Source of the DNA: Azotimanducus sp963663145
GTDB taxonomy: Bacteria > Pseudomonadota > Gammaproteobacteria > Pseudomonadales > Azotimanducaceae
Direction: 5' to 3'
Assembly: GCA_963663145.1 (NCBI GenBank)
Contig: OY760134.1
Span: forward strand, 2,046,001-2,110,000
Length of the DNA stretch: 64,000 nt
The notes under the pieces were generated by a model. It ran no database searches. It was not told where the DNA came from and was given only the letters and a program-made list of their open reading frames with translations. Positions 55,505 to 63,341 of this stretch are shown here, piece after piece. Position numbers and translations under genes: made by a program. Within the stretch, counting starts at the first letter, position 1. Every line of letters starts with the position of its first letter.

Positions 55505-56349
55505 TGGTTCTTTTTCACGATGTCCGCGTCAATCCGTTCGGCACCGCTCTCGATCGCCTGCCGCGCGCATTCGGTCAGAAGTCGGTTGAGGTTGCCGAGG
55601 TTGCCTCCACAGATCGAAAAGATGCGATTGGCCAGTTCAGGATGGTGGAGATTCGATGGTTTTCTAAGTGGCAGAATCGCCTCGAAGGAAGTTAGGAGGT
55701 TCTGGTATTCCGGATTCAATTCCCACAGTGGAAGTTCGACCACGTCGAAGCGGCTGGCGTGTTGCGGATCGGTGTGAAGGACGTAGACGGCTTCGCGGGT
55801 TCCCACACCCACGATTGGGATGGCGAGCTCGTTGCATAGGTGCTTGATCGCGTTCATGACCTGCCGCTGCGCCTTCGGCGTGCCGGTAAGGAGGGAATGG
55901 ATTTCATCGACGATGAGCATCCGCGTGTTGCACGCCTTGAGCAAATGAAGGGTCTGGTAGAGCAGCACGCTAGTGGACGAGGCTGGCCGGAAGGGGGCGG
56001 CAAATTTCTCCAGAATGGACAGGTACAGGCTTTTCTCGTTCGCGGACGAGGTTTCCGTGAGAATGACGGGTTTCACGGGCTCGACGTCCTCGTTCACGTA
56101 CCCCTGTCCGTGCAGCTTGTAGAACCTTTGCACGAGGGTCGTCTTGCCCTGGTTGGATTCCCCGACGATGAGCAGGTTCGGCATCCTCGGCTTCTTCGGC
56201 GCATCGAGCATGGACTCCAGGGTGTCGATGATCGAGGCCGCTGCCGGATACTGGATCCAGTGCGCCTCCATCAGGAAGCGAATGCGGTCATTGTCTGGAA
56301 GGCCGGCAACGTGCCGGAACTTCTCGTGGATGTGTGCCGGCCCGTTCAT
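55462..56349 (-). CDS. tniB: TniB/TnsC-type AAA+ transposition ATPase
   Basis: 295 aa. Walker A LLIVGESNQGKTTLVQRF and Walker B MLIVDEIHSLLTGT, with a C-terminal ICGGNLGNLNRLLTECARQAIE that matches the lid domain. The ATG overlaps the tniA stop as ATGA. The protein should form filaments on DNA and join target selection to the transposase. The length is typical for TniB and shorter than Tn7 TnsC. Confidence 0.93.
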   Translation of the reverse strand: MNGPAHIHEKFRHVAGLPDNDRIRFLMEAHWIQYPAAASIIDTLESMLDAPKKPRMPNLLIVGESNQGKTTLVQRFYKLHGQGYVNEDVEPVKPVILTETSSANEKSLYLSILEKFAAPFRPASSTSVLLYQTLHLLKACNTRMLIVDEIHSLLTGTPKAQRQVMNAIKHLCNELAIPIVGVGTREAVYVLHTDPQHASRFDVVELPLWELNPEYQNLLTSFEAILPLRKPSNLHHPELANRIFSICGGNLGNLNRLLTECARQAIESGAERIDADIVKKNQWLRPTQGLRKRPA

Positions 56350-58241
56350 TCGAGGACATCGTATCCCTTGACCGGGCCATAGGTGAGGCCGGGCACCTGC
56401 GGTGGATCCGAATCCGAAGATTTCGTATTCGATTCAGCCCCCTCGGGCGGCGTGGTTTGCGCCTCGTGGTCCGCCCGCTTCTGTTTGCGCAGTCGGGCGC
56501 TTTTCGCCTTCTTGGTGGCGCCCTGCGCGGACTCTTCGACTTCTCGCAGTTCCGCGCGTGCGTCCAGCACCTGCTCGGCGCTGGCCCGCCTGATCCCCTC
56601 GTCCGCGAGCTGTTTTCTCAGATGGCGGAACTCCCAGATGCTTATCGGCGGGAGTGCCTGGTCGGCCAGGGGAACCTCGAAGTACTCCTCGAGGTCGGGA
56701 TCGAAGAACCAGATTTTCGAGATGTCGCGCGGGTCGCGCCGGAAGGTGAATTTGCGGGCCTTGTTTCGGTCGTCGGCTTGCTTGGCGGCGATCCAGCCCG
56801 ACAGGCAGTTCGCATAGTAGCGTAGGTTGTCTATGGAGACCCCTTGGCGTTGAATGGATCGATGGAATGCGGGCAGGAAGTCGCGGGTGACCTGTTCCGG
56901 ATTGGACGGACGCTCTGGAGCGCCCCGGCCCGGCTCTGACGCCGTTCCGACAAGACCCTGTTTCCACCGGGCGAGCGGCGTCGTGTCGATGCCCCGGTGG
57001 ATGGCGTTGTGGTATGACTTGCAAATCCAGATCAGCAGCCATTTCTCGAATTCCCCCTTGGTCATCGCCGCCGATTTTTCGGGTTTGGTTTCGCCCCGCT
57101 GGGCCACGGATGAGAAGGTGGCGCCGGGAAGGCCCTGAAGCGCGTTCATAAGCGTTCCGATCACGCGCTCGACGTGGCCCCCGAAGTGCGGGGCGCCAGC
57201 GGGACGGTAGTCGATATCGATGTCATAGAGGTTGCAGGAGAATTTGAGCGACTCCGAGCGAAAGTCCGGTCCATTGTCGACGTGGATCTTGTCCGGAACG
57301 CCCCAGATCGGCCACTCCGCGTCCACATCGTGACGGAGCAGCCAGTCTTCCTTCGAGAGCATGGACTGGGCGAGGCACATGCCCACCGAGGTTGCCGAGG
57401 GGGCGTCGAAGGAAAGGTAGTAGCCTGTGATAATCCGGCTGAAGACATCGATCGCCAGTGTGATCCATGGACGGCCAATGACCATGCGGTGCTCTTCGTC
57501 AACGAGCATCAGATCGGTCCGTGTGTGGTCGACTTGGACGACGGACAACGGGTATTCCGCATCGGGAAACTCACCGGCGGCTGGTTGATATTCATTGCGC
57601 GCGCGGTCCGGCTGTCCCCGCCTCTTGAGCCTTTCCGCAGCGTGGATTCGATCAATCCTCGATTGAATGGTCATCCGGCTTGGAGCGGCGAGTTTGCGTT
57701 CGCGACATTTCTGCCACACCTGGGAGACCGTGTCCGTGACCGAGGGCCGAAGCGTGGTGAGGTAATAGTTCTCGATAACTTCGGCGATCACTTCTTCCAC
57801 AAAAGTGTCGATGCGCCGCTGTCCGCGTTTCCATCCGCGCTTGGCGGGGATCAGCGACGCGATGTCGCCGCCGGCCCTGTAGCGGCGCAGCCAGTCGTAC
57901 ATCGTTCCTGTGCTGACTCCGACTTCGGCTGCCCTAGCCTCCACATCTGCCCTCGTGGGACGCTCCACATCGAGGATGGGTCGCAGCGCGTCGAGGCGCT
58001 CGGTGGCGGTCTGCCTGTCCTTTTCGGAGATCGCGTCAAGGGCGGGCCGGGAATCGTTGGCTTCCGGTCTGAAGAGCGCGACCTCTTGCAACGAAAGCAG
58101 CCGTGTCTCACCGGTTTCAAGCAGCGTGGCCGTCGCTGATTTTTCGTCAATTAGATGGAGGACTCTGTGAATCAGCCCGTCATACTCGACCAGCGATCCT
58201 TGGCGTATTCTTGAATCGAAATCACCACGGCGCTTACTCAT
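56346..58241 (-). CDS. tniA: TniA/TnsB-type DDE transposase
   Basis: 631 aa from ATG 58241, sharing 8 bp with the end of tnsA. N-terminal HTH domains include TRADVEARAAEVGVSTGTMYDWLRRYR. The rve-type catalytic core has LSVVQVDHTRTDLML, IHVDNGPDFRSES and GGHVERVIGTLMNAL, the expected Asp, Asp and Glu. A Mu-type C-terminal part follows, ending ESAQGATKKAKSARLRKQ-like basic runs. It makes the 3' strand cuts and joins. The longer upstream frame is inside tnsA and is rejected. Confidence 0.94.
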   Translation of the reverse strand: MSKRRGDFDSRIRQGSLVEYDGLIHRVLHLIDEKSATATLLETGETRLLSLQEVALFRPEANDSRPALDAISEKDRQTATERLDALRPILDVERPTRADVEARAAEVGVSTGTMYDWLRRYRAGGDIASLIPAKRGWKRGQRRIDTFVEEVIAEVIENYYLTTLRPSVTDTVSQVWQKCRERKLAAPSRMTIQSRIDRIHAAERLKRRGQPDRARNEYQPAAGEFPDAEYPLSVVQVDHTRTDLMLVDEEHRMVIGRPWITLAIDVFSRIITGYYLSFDAPSATSVGMCLAQSMLSKEDWLLRHDVDAEWPIWGVPDKIHVDNGPDFRSESLKFSCNLYDIDIDYRPAGAPHFGGHVERVIGTLMNALQGLPGATFSSVAQRGETKPEKSAAMTKGEFEKWLLIWICKSYHNAIHRGIDTTPLARWKQGLVGTASEPGRGAPERPSNPEQVTRDFLPAFHRSIQRQGVSIDNLRYYANCLSGWIAAKQADDRNKARKFTFRRDPRDISKIWFFDPDLEEYFEVPLADQALPPISIWEFRHLRKQLADEGIRRASAEQVLDARAELREVEESAQGATKKAKSARLRKQKRADHEAQTTPPEGAESNTKSSDSDPPQVPGLTYGPVKGYDVLE

Positions 58242-58935
58242 CGGTTGCCACCCAGAGTTCTGTCGAACCGTGCAGAGGAGCGCGGGAGATATCGCACTGG
58301 AGATGGCGCTGGGCCAGAAGTGCCCAGATGTGCCGGAAGCCATCAAGGCACTGGTGATTCCCAAAGTGCCGCGATACAAGCAGACTCGCTTGGGCGGAAC
58401 CCAGTTGCCAGAGATCTTCAAGGATCTCATCCGTGAGACATGGGTCCAATTGGGTGCGTTTGAAACGTCTCAGCCATTGAATGTTCGCGAGCGCCTGGTC
58501 CCTGATGCGGGACTCGTCCTTGATTCGAAAGTACCAGTCCTCCTGTTTGGCGTGGGTGATCGCGGCTTTCCATTTCGGGCTCCATGCGCGCCAATGCCTC
58601 TTCCATTCGTCCCGGGGTTTGACCTCGACGAGCATGGGCTTTGGATAGGTGGGGTACTCGCGGTTGCCGAGGCGGAAGTAGACTAGGAAATCGGGTGTGT
58701 AGGTCCGTATGCGACCGTTCCCGGCCTTGAATTCGATGCTGACGGGCTGCGGGATCACGTCGAGCACATGAATGAAGAATTCGGTGCGGTAGATGAAGTC
58801 GCGCTCCAGGGTTGACTCGTATTCGATTGGCTGTTCGCCGCGAAACATATGGATTCCAGCAACGCTTTCGCGTTTGACCGGGATTTTCCGTAATGACCGA
58901 GACTTGTGATCATAGTTGAAACAATTATATCTCAT
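58234..58935 (-). CDS. TnsA-type endonuclease (TniC)
   Basis: 233 aa from ATG 58935. EYESTLERDFIYRTEFF, then YTPDFLVYFR and MLVEVKPRDEW provide the Glu, Asp and Glu-x-Lys of the restriction-like fold of TnsA. TnsA cuts the 5' strands so that the element is moved by cut and paste. It is the first gene of the tni operon, about 125 bp from the right end of the transposon. Its presence implies a non-replicative mechanism. Confidence 0.9.
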   Translation of the reverse strand: MRYNCFNYDHKSRSLRKIPVKRESVAGIHMFRGEQPIEYESTLERDFIYRTEFFIHVLDVIPQPVSIEFKAGNGRIRTYTPDFLVYFRLGNREYPTYPKPMLVEVKPRDEWKRHWRAWSPKWKAAITHAKQEDWYFRIKDESRIRDQALANIQWLRRFKRTQLDPCLTDEILEDLWQLGSAQASLLVSRHFGNHQCLDGFRHIWALLAQRHLQCDISRAPLHGSTELWVATDE

Positions 58936-59059
58936 TTGCAATCTAATCCAGGCTATTTCTTATATTCAGTACGGTTTATTTTCAGAATCACTTGAGGGAA
59001 AATGGCTTAAAGCATAAGTTTTATGAGTGCATTAGTCCGATTAATTTCCAAATCTTACA

Positions 59060-59064
59060 GCGGC
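59060..59064. repeat. Target-site duplication, right copy
   Basis: GCGGC directly after the right tip CCAAATCTTACA. It matches 38213-38217 exactly. Confidence 0.9.
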
Positions 59065-59745
59065 CAACCCATTCGACCAGGCGAGATCTCACTTGCGCAT
59101 AAGGGTGTCTTGTTCCTTGATGAATTACCCGAATTCAATCGATCAGTGCTTGAAGCCTTGAGAGAGCCGCTAGAGAGCCGCGAAGTGCACATCGCACGGG
59201 CCAAGGGTTCCATTGATTATCCGGCTGACGTTCAGCTTGTCGCGGCCATGAATCCGTGTCCTTCCGGATATGACTGTCAACGCGACGAGACGTGCCGATG
59301 CGGAACAGCCGAACGCAACCGCTACCGCAACCGGCTTTCCGGCCCCCTGCTTGACCGCATCGATATCCGAGTGCGCGTCAATCGGGTGCCGCCAGCCGAA
59401 CTCCTGAGCGCTCCCGCTGCCGAAGATCCGTACTTGGGCGAGGGACACCTGCGCAGGGATATTTCGGCGGCCCTCGACCGACAAGCTGCTCGTGCCGGCA
59501 AACTCAATCGCGATCTGACATCAAGAGAAGTCGAGCGCGACTGCCGGCTTGAAGCCAAGGTGGCGACCTTCTTCACCCAAGTTGCCGAACAATTCCATCT
59601 CTCCGCGCGTGCCTGCCACAGAACCTTGAAGGTCGCCAGAACCATTGCCGATCTGGAAGGCGAGACCATACTCTCCAAACGCCATCTCGCCGAAGCACTC
59701 GGCTACCGACTCTCAGACTCACAAGCCGAATCCCCGCCCCGATGA
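59065..59745 (+). pseudogene. comM: comM (YifB-type) 3' part
   Basis: 226 codons continuing the interrupted gene: QPIRPGEISLAHKGVLFLDELPEF, EALREPLES, PCPSGYDCQRDETCRC (zinc-binding loop) and LLDRIDIRVRV, then the YifB C-terminal helical domain with HLSARACHRTLKVARTIADLEGE. The apparent ATG at 59023 is in the transposon and not a real start. Joined to 37345-38217 it gives a 517-aa ComM, close to the normal length. It overlaps murB by 43 bp at the 3' end. Confidence 0.94.
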
Positions 59746-60767
59746 GGCAAACAAAGAACTGGATAGAAATCTGGTTCGTATTCGAGCTTGATGCCCCATC
59801 TCTCAGCCACGACTGTTCGCAGGTGGTGGGCGAGGGTCATGAATAAAGCACGTTCCGGCGCACTCTCGTTGACGAGTACCAGAGGCTGGCGAAACCAGAC
59901 TCGCGCTCCGTTCATGCGCAATCCTTTCAGCCCGGCACGGTCAATCAGTTGCGCTGCCGATAGCTTGTAGGTGTTCCCCTGCTCCATTGGCCAGACCACC
60001 AAGTCGGAAATGTGACGGCGAAGCCGATCCGCTTCTTCTTCCGATACCAGAGGGTTCTTAAAGAAACTCCCGACGTTGGGCATGAATCGGGGGTCGGGCA
60101 GTTTGCGCCGCCGCACACGCACGACCGCTTCGGCGATATCGACGGGTGAGGGCTTGTCGATGCCGAGACGCCCAAGTTCTTCCCGGACATCTCTATATTC
60201 CATCCTCAATAGGGGCTGCGAGCTAAGGCGCAGAGTGACCCGCCAGATGATCCAAGGATTTGCAGCGCCGCGCTTGAAGACGCTGGTGCGATAGCCGAAC
60301 TCGCAGGCATCCCGATCAAAGTGCTTACGCTCTCCCGTGTCCCGGTGTATCGCCTCAAGGCTTTCAAACACCTCCGAGAGTTCCACGCCATAAGCGCCTA
60401 TATTCTGAATCGGCGCGGCGCCCACGAGCCCGGGAATCAAGGCTAGGTTTTCCAGCCCGAAGATTCCTTGCGCCAAGCTGAAGCGCACCAGATCATGCCA
60501 ATTCTCGCCAGCGGCGGCCGTCAGCAGGCAATCATAACCGTCCCGCTGAAGTGACCGGCCACGGCTGCGAATCAAGACAACGGCGCCTTCGATTTCCGAA
60601 CCCAAGACCACGTTCGTGCCATTTCCAAGGACGGTCAGAGGCAGTCGCGACCCCAGCGCCAGGCGCAGAGCTTTGCGTAAGGATGGCTCGTCAAACGCCT
60701 CAATGATTTGTTCCGCACGACAAATCAGACGCAAAGCGTTGGCTTGAGTTTTTAACGCGCCTGACAC
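59703..60767 (-). CDS. murB: UDP-N-acetylenolpyruvoylglucosamine reductase
   Basis: 354 aa from GTG 60767 (AAGG about eight bases upstream). VLGNGTNVVLG, the FAD-binding GLENLALIPGLVGAAPIQNIGAYG, FGYRTSVFK with the active Arg, PNVGSFFKNP with the proton-donor Ser and a late Glu in YEPDFYP. This is the type I form. It reduces the enolpyruvyl group with NADPH to give UDP-MurNAc in the cytoplasm. The frame is open to 60938, but that part overlaps the divergent SDR gene. It ends inside the comM tail (43-bp overlap). Confidence 0.95.
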   Translation of the reverse strand: MSGALKTQANALRLICRAEQIIEAFDEPSLRKALRLALGSRLPLTVLGNGTNVVLGSEIEGAVVLIRSRGRSLQRDGYDCLLTAAAGENWHDLVRFSLAQGIFGLENLALIPGLVGAAPIQNIGAYGVELSEVFESLEAIHRDTGERKHFDRDACEFGYRTSVFKRGAANPWIIWRVTLRLSSQPLLRMEYRDVREELGRLGIDKPSPVDIAEAVVRVRRRKLPDPRFMPNVGSFFKNPLVSEEEADRLRRHISDLVVWPMEQGNTYKLSAAQLIDRAGLKGLRMNGARVWFRQPLVLVNESAPERALFMTLAHHLRTVVAERWGIKLEYEPDFYPVLCLPHRGGDSACESESR

Positions 60768-60804
60768 ACTATTGCGCCTTTTCTCAATACAAGGACTAAG
60801 AATA

Positions 60805-61575
60805 ATGCAGATCGAAGACAAGGTTGCGCTCATTACCGGCGGCGCCTCGGGGCTCGGCAGGGCCACGGCAACAACCATTGTTGAACAGGGTGGGCGCGTA
60901 GCCTTGGTCGACCTCAACGGCGACCTCGCACAGGCCACCGCGAAAGAACTCGGCGATCAAGCGATCGCCTTTGCCGCCGATGTGCGCGACGAGGATTCGG
61001 TGCAAGCGGCCGTGGACGGCACCGTCGAAGCCTTCGGCGCATTGCACATCAATGTCAACTGCGCCGGTTTGGGCGCCGCCGCGCGCACGGTTGGTCGTGA
61101 TGGCCCCATGCCCTTGAAAAACTTCGAGTTCATCGTGAACATCAACCTGATCGGCACCTTCAACAGTCTGCGCCTTTGCGCCGCGGCCATGGCCAAGAAC
61201 GATCCGACGGATCCCGACAACGAGCGCGGTGTCATCATCAATACCGCATCGGTCGCCGCGTTCGACGGACAGATAGGCCAAGCCGCCTACAGCGCGAGCA
61301 AGGGTGGCGTGGTTGGCATGACACTGCCGATCGCGCGCGACCTAGGCCGCATCGGTGTGCGCGTATGCACCATAGCGCCGGGGATATTCGAGACGCCACT
61401 CATGATGGGGGCGCCCGACCGCGTCAAGCAGCCACTCATTGATGCCGTGCAGTTCCCGCACCGGCTCGGCGAGCCTCCGGAGTTCGCGCTCCTTTGTAAG
61501 CAGATTATCGAAAACCCCTACCTGAACGGAGAGACCATTCGCCTCGACGGCGGCATCAGAATGGCACCAAAGTGA
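60805..61575 (+). CDS. 3-hydroxyacyl-CoA dehydrogenase type-2 (HSD10-like SDR)
   Basis: 256 aa from ATG 60805 with AAGGA upstream. TGGASGLGRATA, then NCAGLGAAARTV, INTASVAAFDGQIGQAAYSASKGGVVGMTLPIARDL (catalytic Ser, Tyr, Lys) and IAPGIFETPLM. The ending FPHRLGEPPEFALLCKQIIENPYLNGETIRLDGGIRM is the hallmark of the HSD17B10 group. It oxidises 3-hydroxyacyl-CoA, as in branched-chain fatty acid or isoleucine breakdown. Divergent from murB with a 37-bp gap. Confidence 0.93.
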   Translation: MQIEDKVALITGGASGLGRATATTIVEQGGRVALVDLNGDLAQATAKELGDQAIAFAADVRDEDSVQAAVDGTVEAFGALHINVNCAGLGAAARTVGRDGPMPLKNFEFIVNINLIGTFNSLRLCAAAMAKNDPTDPDNERGVIINTASVAAFDGQIGQAAYSASKGGVVGMTLPIARDLGRIGVRVCTIAPGIFETPLMMGAPDRVKQPLIDAVQFPHRLGEPPEFALLCKQIIENPYLNGETIRLDGGIRMAPK

Positions 61576-61591
61576 CCCGCGAGCTAGCCTT

Positions 61592-61624
61592 GGGTGCGCT
61601 TCGTGGCAAATGCGGTTCGCACCC
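61592..61624. terminator. Weak hairpin between converging genes
   Basis: GGGTGCG (61592-61598) and CGCACCC (61618-61624) form a 7-bp stem with a 19-nt loop between the stops at 61575 and 61630. No T run follows, so it is only a weak candidate for a two-way terminator. Confidence 0.35.
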
Positions 61625-61629
61625 TAGCC

Positions 61630-61968
61630 CTAGGCCATTTCTGAAAGAATCTTCCTGACGTCTTCAGACACATCCTTGCGATGCTGCGCCAACTGAGCTT
61701 GCATGTTCTGATTGGTGGTGTCTATGCGTGCGTTTGTCGCGTCTATGCGTTCGTTTGTCGCGTCTATGCGTTCGTTTGTCGCGTCGATGCGTTCGTTTGT
61801 CGCGTCGATGCGGCCGCCAAGACGACCCTCCATTGCCGACATTTCCTCCAACACAGGCTCCACCGCCAAATGCGCCGCCTCTTTTGAGGCTTCAAAAACC
61901 ATGTTTCGAAGTGCATTTGCAAATTCATCAGCACCGTCATTCGCCACGCCGGGGCTTTTCTCAGCCAT
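61630..61968 (-). CDS. Small coiled-coil protein with heptad repeats
   Basis: 112 aa. An acidic N-terminal half (EFANALRNMVFEASKEAAHLAVEPVLEEMSAMEGRLG) is followed by RIDATNE repeated four times as R-I-D-A-T-N-E/A, then RIDTTNQNMQAQLAQHRKDVSEDVRKILSEMA. The perfect seven-residue period fits a long parallel coiled coil. The coding DNA is a 21-bp tandem repeat, so length variants are likely. The ATG at 61968 has an AGAGGTGA site and four further copies of a similar sequence upstream. Function unknown. Confidence 0.7.
   Translation of the reverse strand: MAEKSPGVANDGADEFANALRNMVFEASKEAAHLAVEPVLEEMSAMEGRLGGRIDATNERIDATNERIDATNERIDATNARIDTTNQNMQAQLAQHRKDVSEDVRKILSEMA
61720..61803. repeat. 21-bp tandem repeat in coding sequence
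   Basis: Four full units (61720, 61741, 61762 and 61783), with a partial fifth, of GTCTATGCGTTCGTTTGTCG plus C, with only one or two changes each. 21 bp equals one heptad, so copy-number change keeps the frame. Confidence 0.9.
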
Positions 61969-61970
61969 TA

Positions 61971-62033
61971 TTCACCTCTTTCTTTCACCTCTTTCTTTCA
62001 CCTCTTTTTTTTCACCTCCTTTTCTCACCTCGA
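61971..62033. repeat. Tandem Shine-Dalgarno-like array upstream of the coiled-coil gene
   Basis: Five copies of CACCTC (starting at 61973, 61986, 61999, 62113-type offset absent, and next at 62013 and 62026) at 13-14 bp intervals in a T/C-rich tract; on the minus strand each reads GAGGTG. The copy at 61973 is the normal ribosome site of the gene at 61968. The others lie upstream as look-alikes and could alter ribosome loading. Confidence 0.7.
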
Positions 62034-62167
62034 CGCTCGCTCGCATTTTCACTTGTTGAGACGCTACCAAAAACAAGGTTGGACGAGGAGAAATATACCA
62101 GAGGTTTTCTCTCTTGTGACCCCCCTGTTTGAGTGGTTTACCCGTCATCCCGCAGTGGGTGTCCTTC

Positions 62168-62929
62168 TTATGTGGGTGTTCGTATCGGCGACCCGAGTCG
62201 TCTGCGTACCGCTTCAAGGTCTTCAGGCGTATCAATGCCCGGAGGCACGGGCTCGGGGGATTCAAACGCATGTATGCTGCGCCCGTTCTCAAGCAGGCGT
62301 AGTTGCTCAAGCGCCTCGATGCGCTCCAAGGCGCTCGACGGTAACGCCACGAAGTCTTTGAGGGCGGCAATCCTGTACCCGTAAATGCCTATATGCCGCC
62401 AATGGCGAAAGCCATCTGGAACGGGATTGCGCCCAAAGGGGAGCGGCGAGCGTGAAAAATACATGGCTCGGTGATGGCGGTCCACCACCATTTTGACGAT
62501 GTTGGCGTTAAGGAGCTCAGATTCATCCGATATCTCTTGCATCAGGGTCGCTCTGGCCAATTGCCCTTCCTGCATGCGCTCCGCGAGAAACCGAATGGCG
62601 ACGCTCGGCATGCAGGGTTCATCACCCTGAACATTGATCAGAATTTCCTCGTCGGAAAGGGCAAGGCCCAGCGCCACCTCAAGCACCCGGTCAGTTCCGG
62701 AAGGGTGGTCTTTGCAAGTGAGTTCGGCGCGAACGCCGTGTGCTCCGCAGGCATCGAGAATGCGCTCGTCGTCACAGGCGACTATCACCCGGCCGGCACC
62801 GGAAGCCTGCGCCGTTTGTGCGACGCGGCAAACCATTGGAACGCCCGCGATGTCCGCCAGGGCCTTGGCGGGCAATCGCGTTGACCCATAACGAGCCGGA
62901 ATCACCACCGTGAATTTGATATCGCTCAA
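62168..62929 (-). CDS. kdsB: 3-deoxy-manno-octulosonate cytidylyltransferase
   Basis: 253 aa from a TTG. VVIPARYGSTRLPAKALADIAG is the nucleotide-binding opening. DHPSGTDRVLEV and INVQGDEPCMP, with the metal-binding Asp in QGDEP, and YFSRSPLPFGRN, HIGIYGYR and GIDTPEDLE complete the pattern. It activates Kdo with CTP for lipopolysaccharide synthesis. Downstream in the exbB-exbD-kdsB order. Many family members begin at this position with a non-ATG start in such compact operons. Confidence 0.95.
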   Translation of the reverse strand: MSDIKFTVVIPARYGSTRLPAKALADIAGVPMVCRVAQTAQASGAGRVIVACDDERILDACGAHGVRAELTCKDHPSGTDRVLEVALGLALSDEEILINVQGDEPCMPSVAIRFLAERMQEGQLARATLMQEISDESELLNANIVKMVVDRHHRAMYFSRSPLPFGRNPVPDGFRHWRHIGIYGYRIAALKDFVALPSSALERIEALEQLRLLENGRSIHAFESPEPVPPGIDTPEDLEAVRRRLGSPIRTPT

Positions 62930-62933
62930 CGGC

Positions 62934-63341
62934 CTAGGGTTCCCGGGTCAGTTGCGCGGCAAGCCGCACCGATTCCACGCCGGCGAGTTTGGCGGCATCG
63001 AGAACCCGCACCACATCGCCGTGATTGGCGGCCTCGTCGGCCTCGAGCAACACCAAACGGTCGTTTGAGGCTTGCGAAAAGAGGTGCTGAAGTTCCGAAC
63101 TGGAGAATTGATCGTTGTCGATAAAGTACCGACCTTGGGCATCCACCACCACGCGAAGAATGGACGGATCGTCGGTTAGTGGCGCCGCGCTTTCCACCTG
63201 CGGTAGTTGAAGCTCGAATGCAAATTCCGGCACCAAACGCGCACTTACCATGAAGAATATGAGCAAGAGCAGCACAACGTCCACCAAGGCGGTGAGTTCG
63301 ATGCGCACCTGCGATCGTCGCTTGGCTTGACCTCGGCTCAC
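62934..63341 (-). CDS. exbD: ExbD/TolR-type biopolymer transport protein
   Basis: 135 aa from a GTG that overlaps the exbB stop (GTGA). The single N-terminal membrane helix LVDVVLLLLIFFMVSARLVP holds the conserved Asp for proton use. The rest is a periplasmic domain with VVDAQGRYFIDNDQF. With ExbB it forms a proton-driven motor for TonB or Tol. The partner tonB is not in the window. Confidence 0.9.
   Translation of the reverse strand: MSRGQAKRRSQVRIELTALVDVVLLLLIFFMVSARLVPEFAFELQLPQVESAAPLTDDPSILRVVVDAQGRYFIDNDQFSSSELQHLFSQASNDRLVLLEADEAANHGDVVRVLDAAKLAGVESVRLAAQLTREP

Larger units (their letters stand above)
38218..59059. mobile_element. Tn7-like (heteromeric transposase) genomic island in comM
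   Basis: 20,842 bp. The left tip is TGTGATTTTTGGCAATTGAC and the right tip, read inward, is TGTAAGATTTGGAAATTAAT. They agree at TGTnAnnTTTGGnAATTnA and again at GGACT just inside. The left end has a repeat CTGGACTGT at 38237-38245 and 38257-38265, as expected of TnsB-binding sites. The right part has tnsA/tniC, tniA, tniB, tniQ and a zinc-ribbon gene in overlapping order, the same as the tniCABDE set of the Tn6022/AbaR islands, which also use comM. The middle carries restriction and protease genes. Removal with one duplication copy would rejoin comM in frame. Confidence 0.93.

Noticed and set aside
59023..59064. Apparent ATG start for the comM 3' half
   Set aside because: It lies inside the transposon right end; the real codons start again at 59065 after the duplication.
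61720..61803. Short regular repeats as a CRISPR array
   Set aside because: Units are contiguous without spacers and encode a heptad repeat in a gene.
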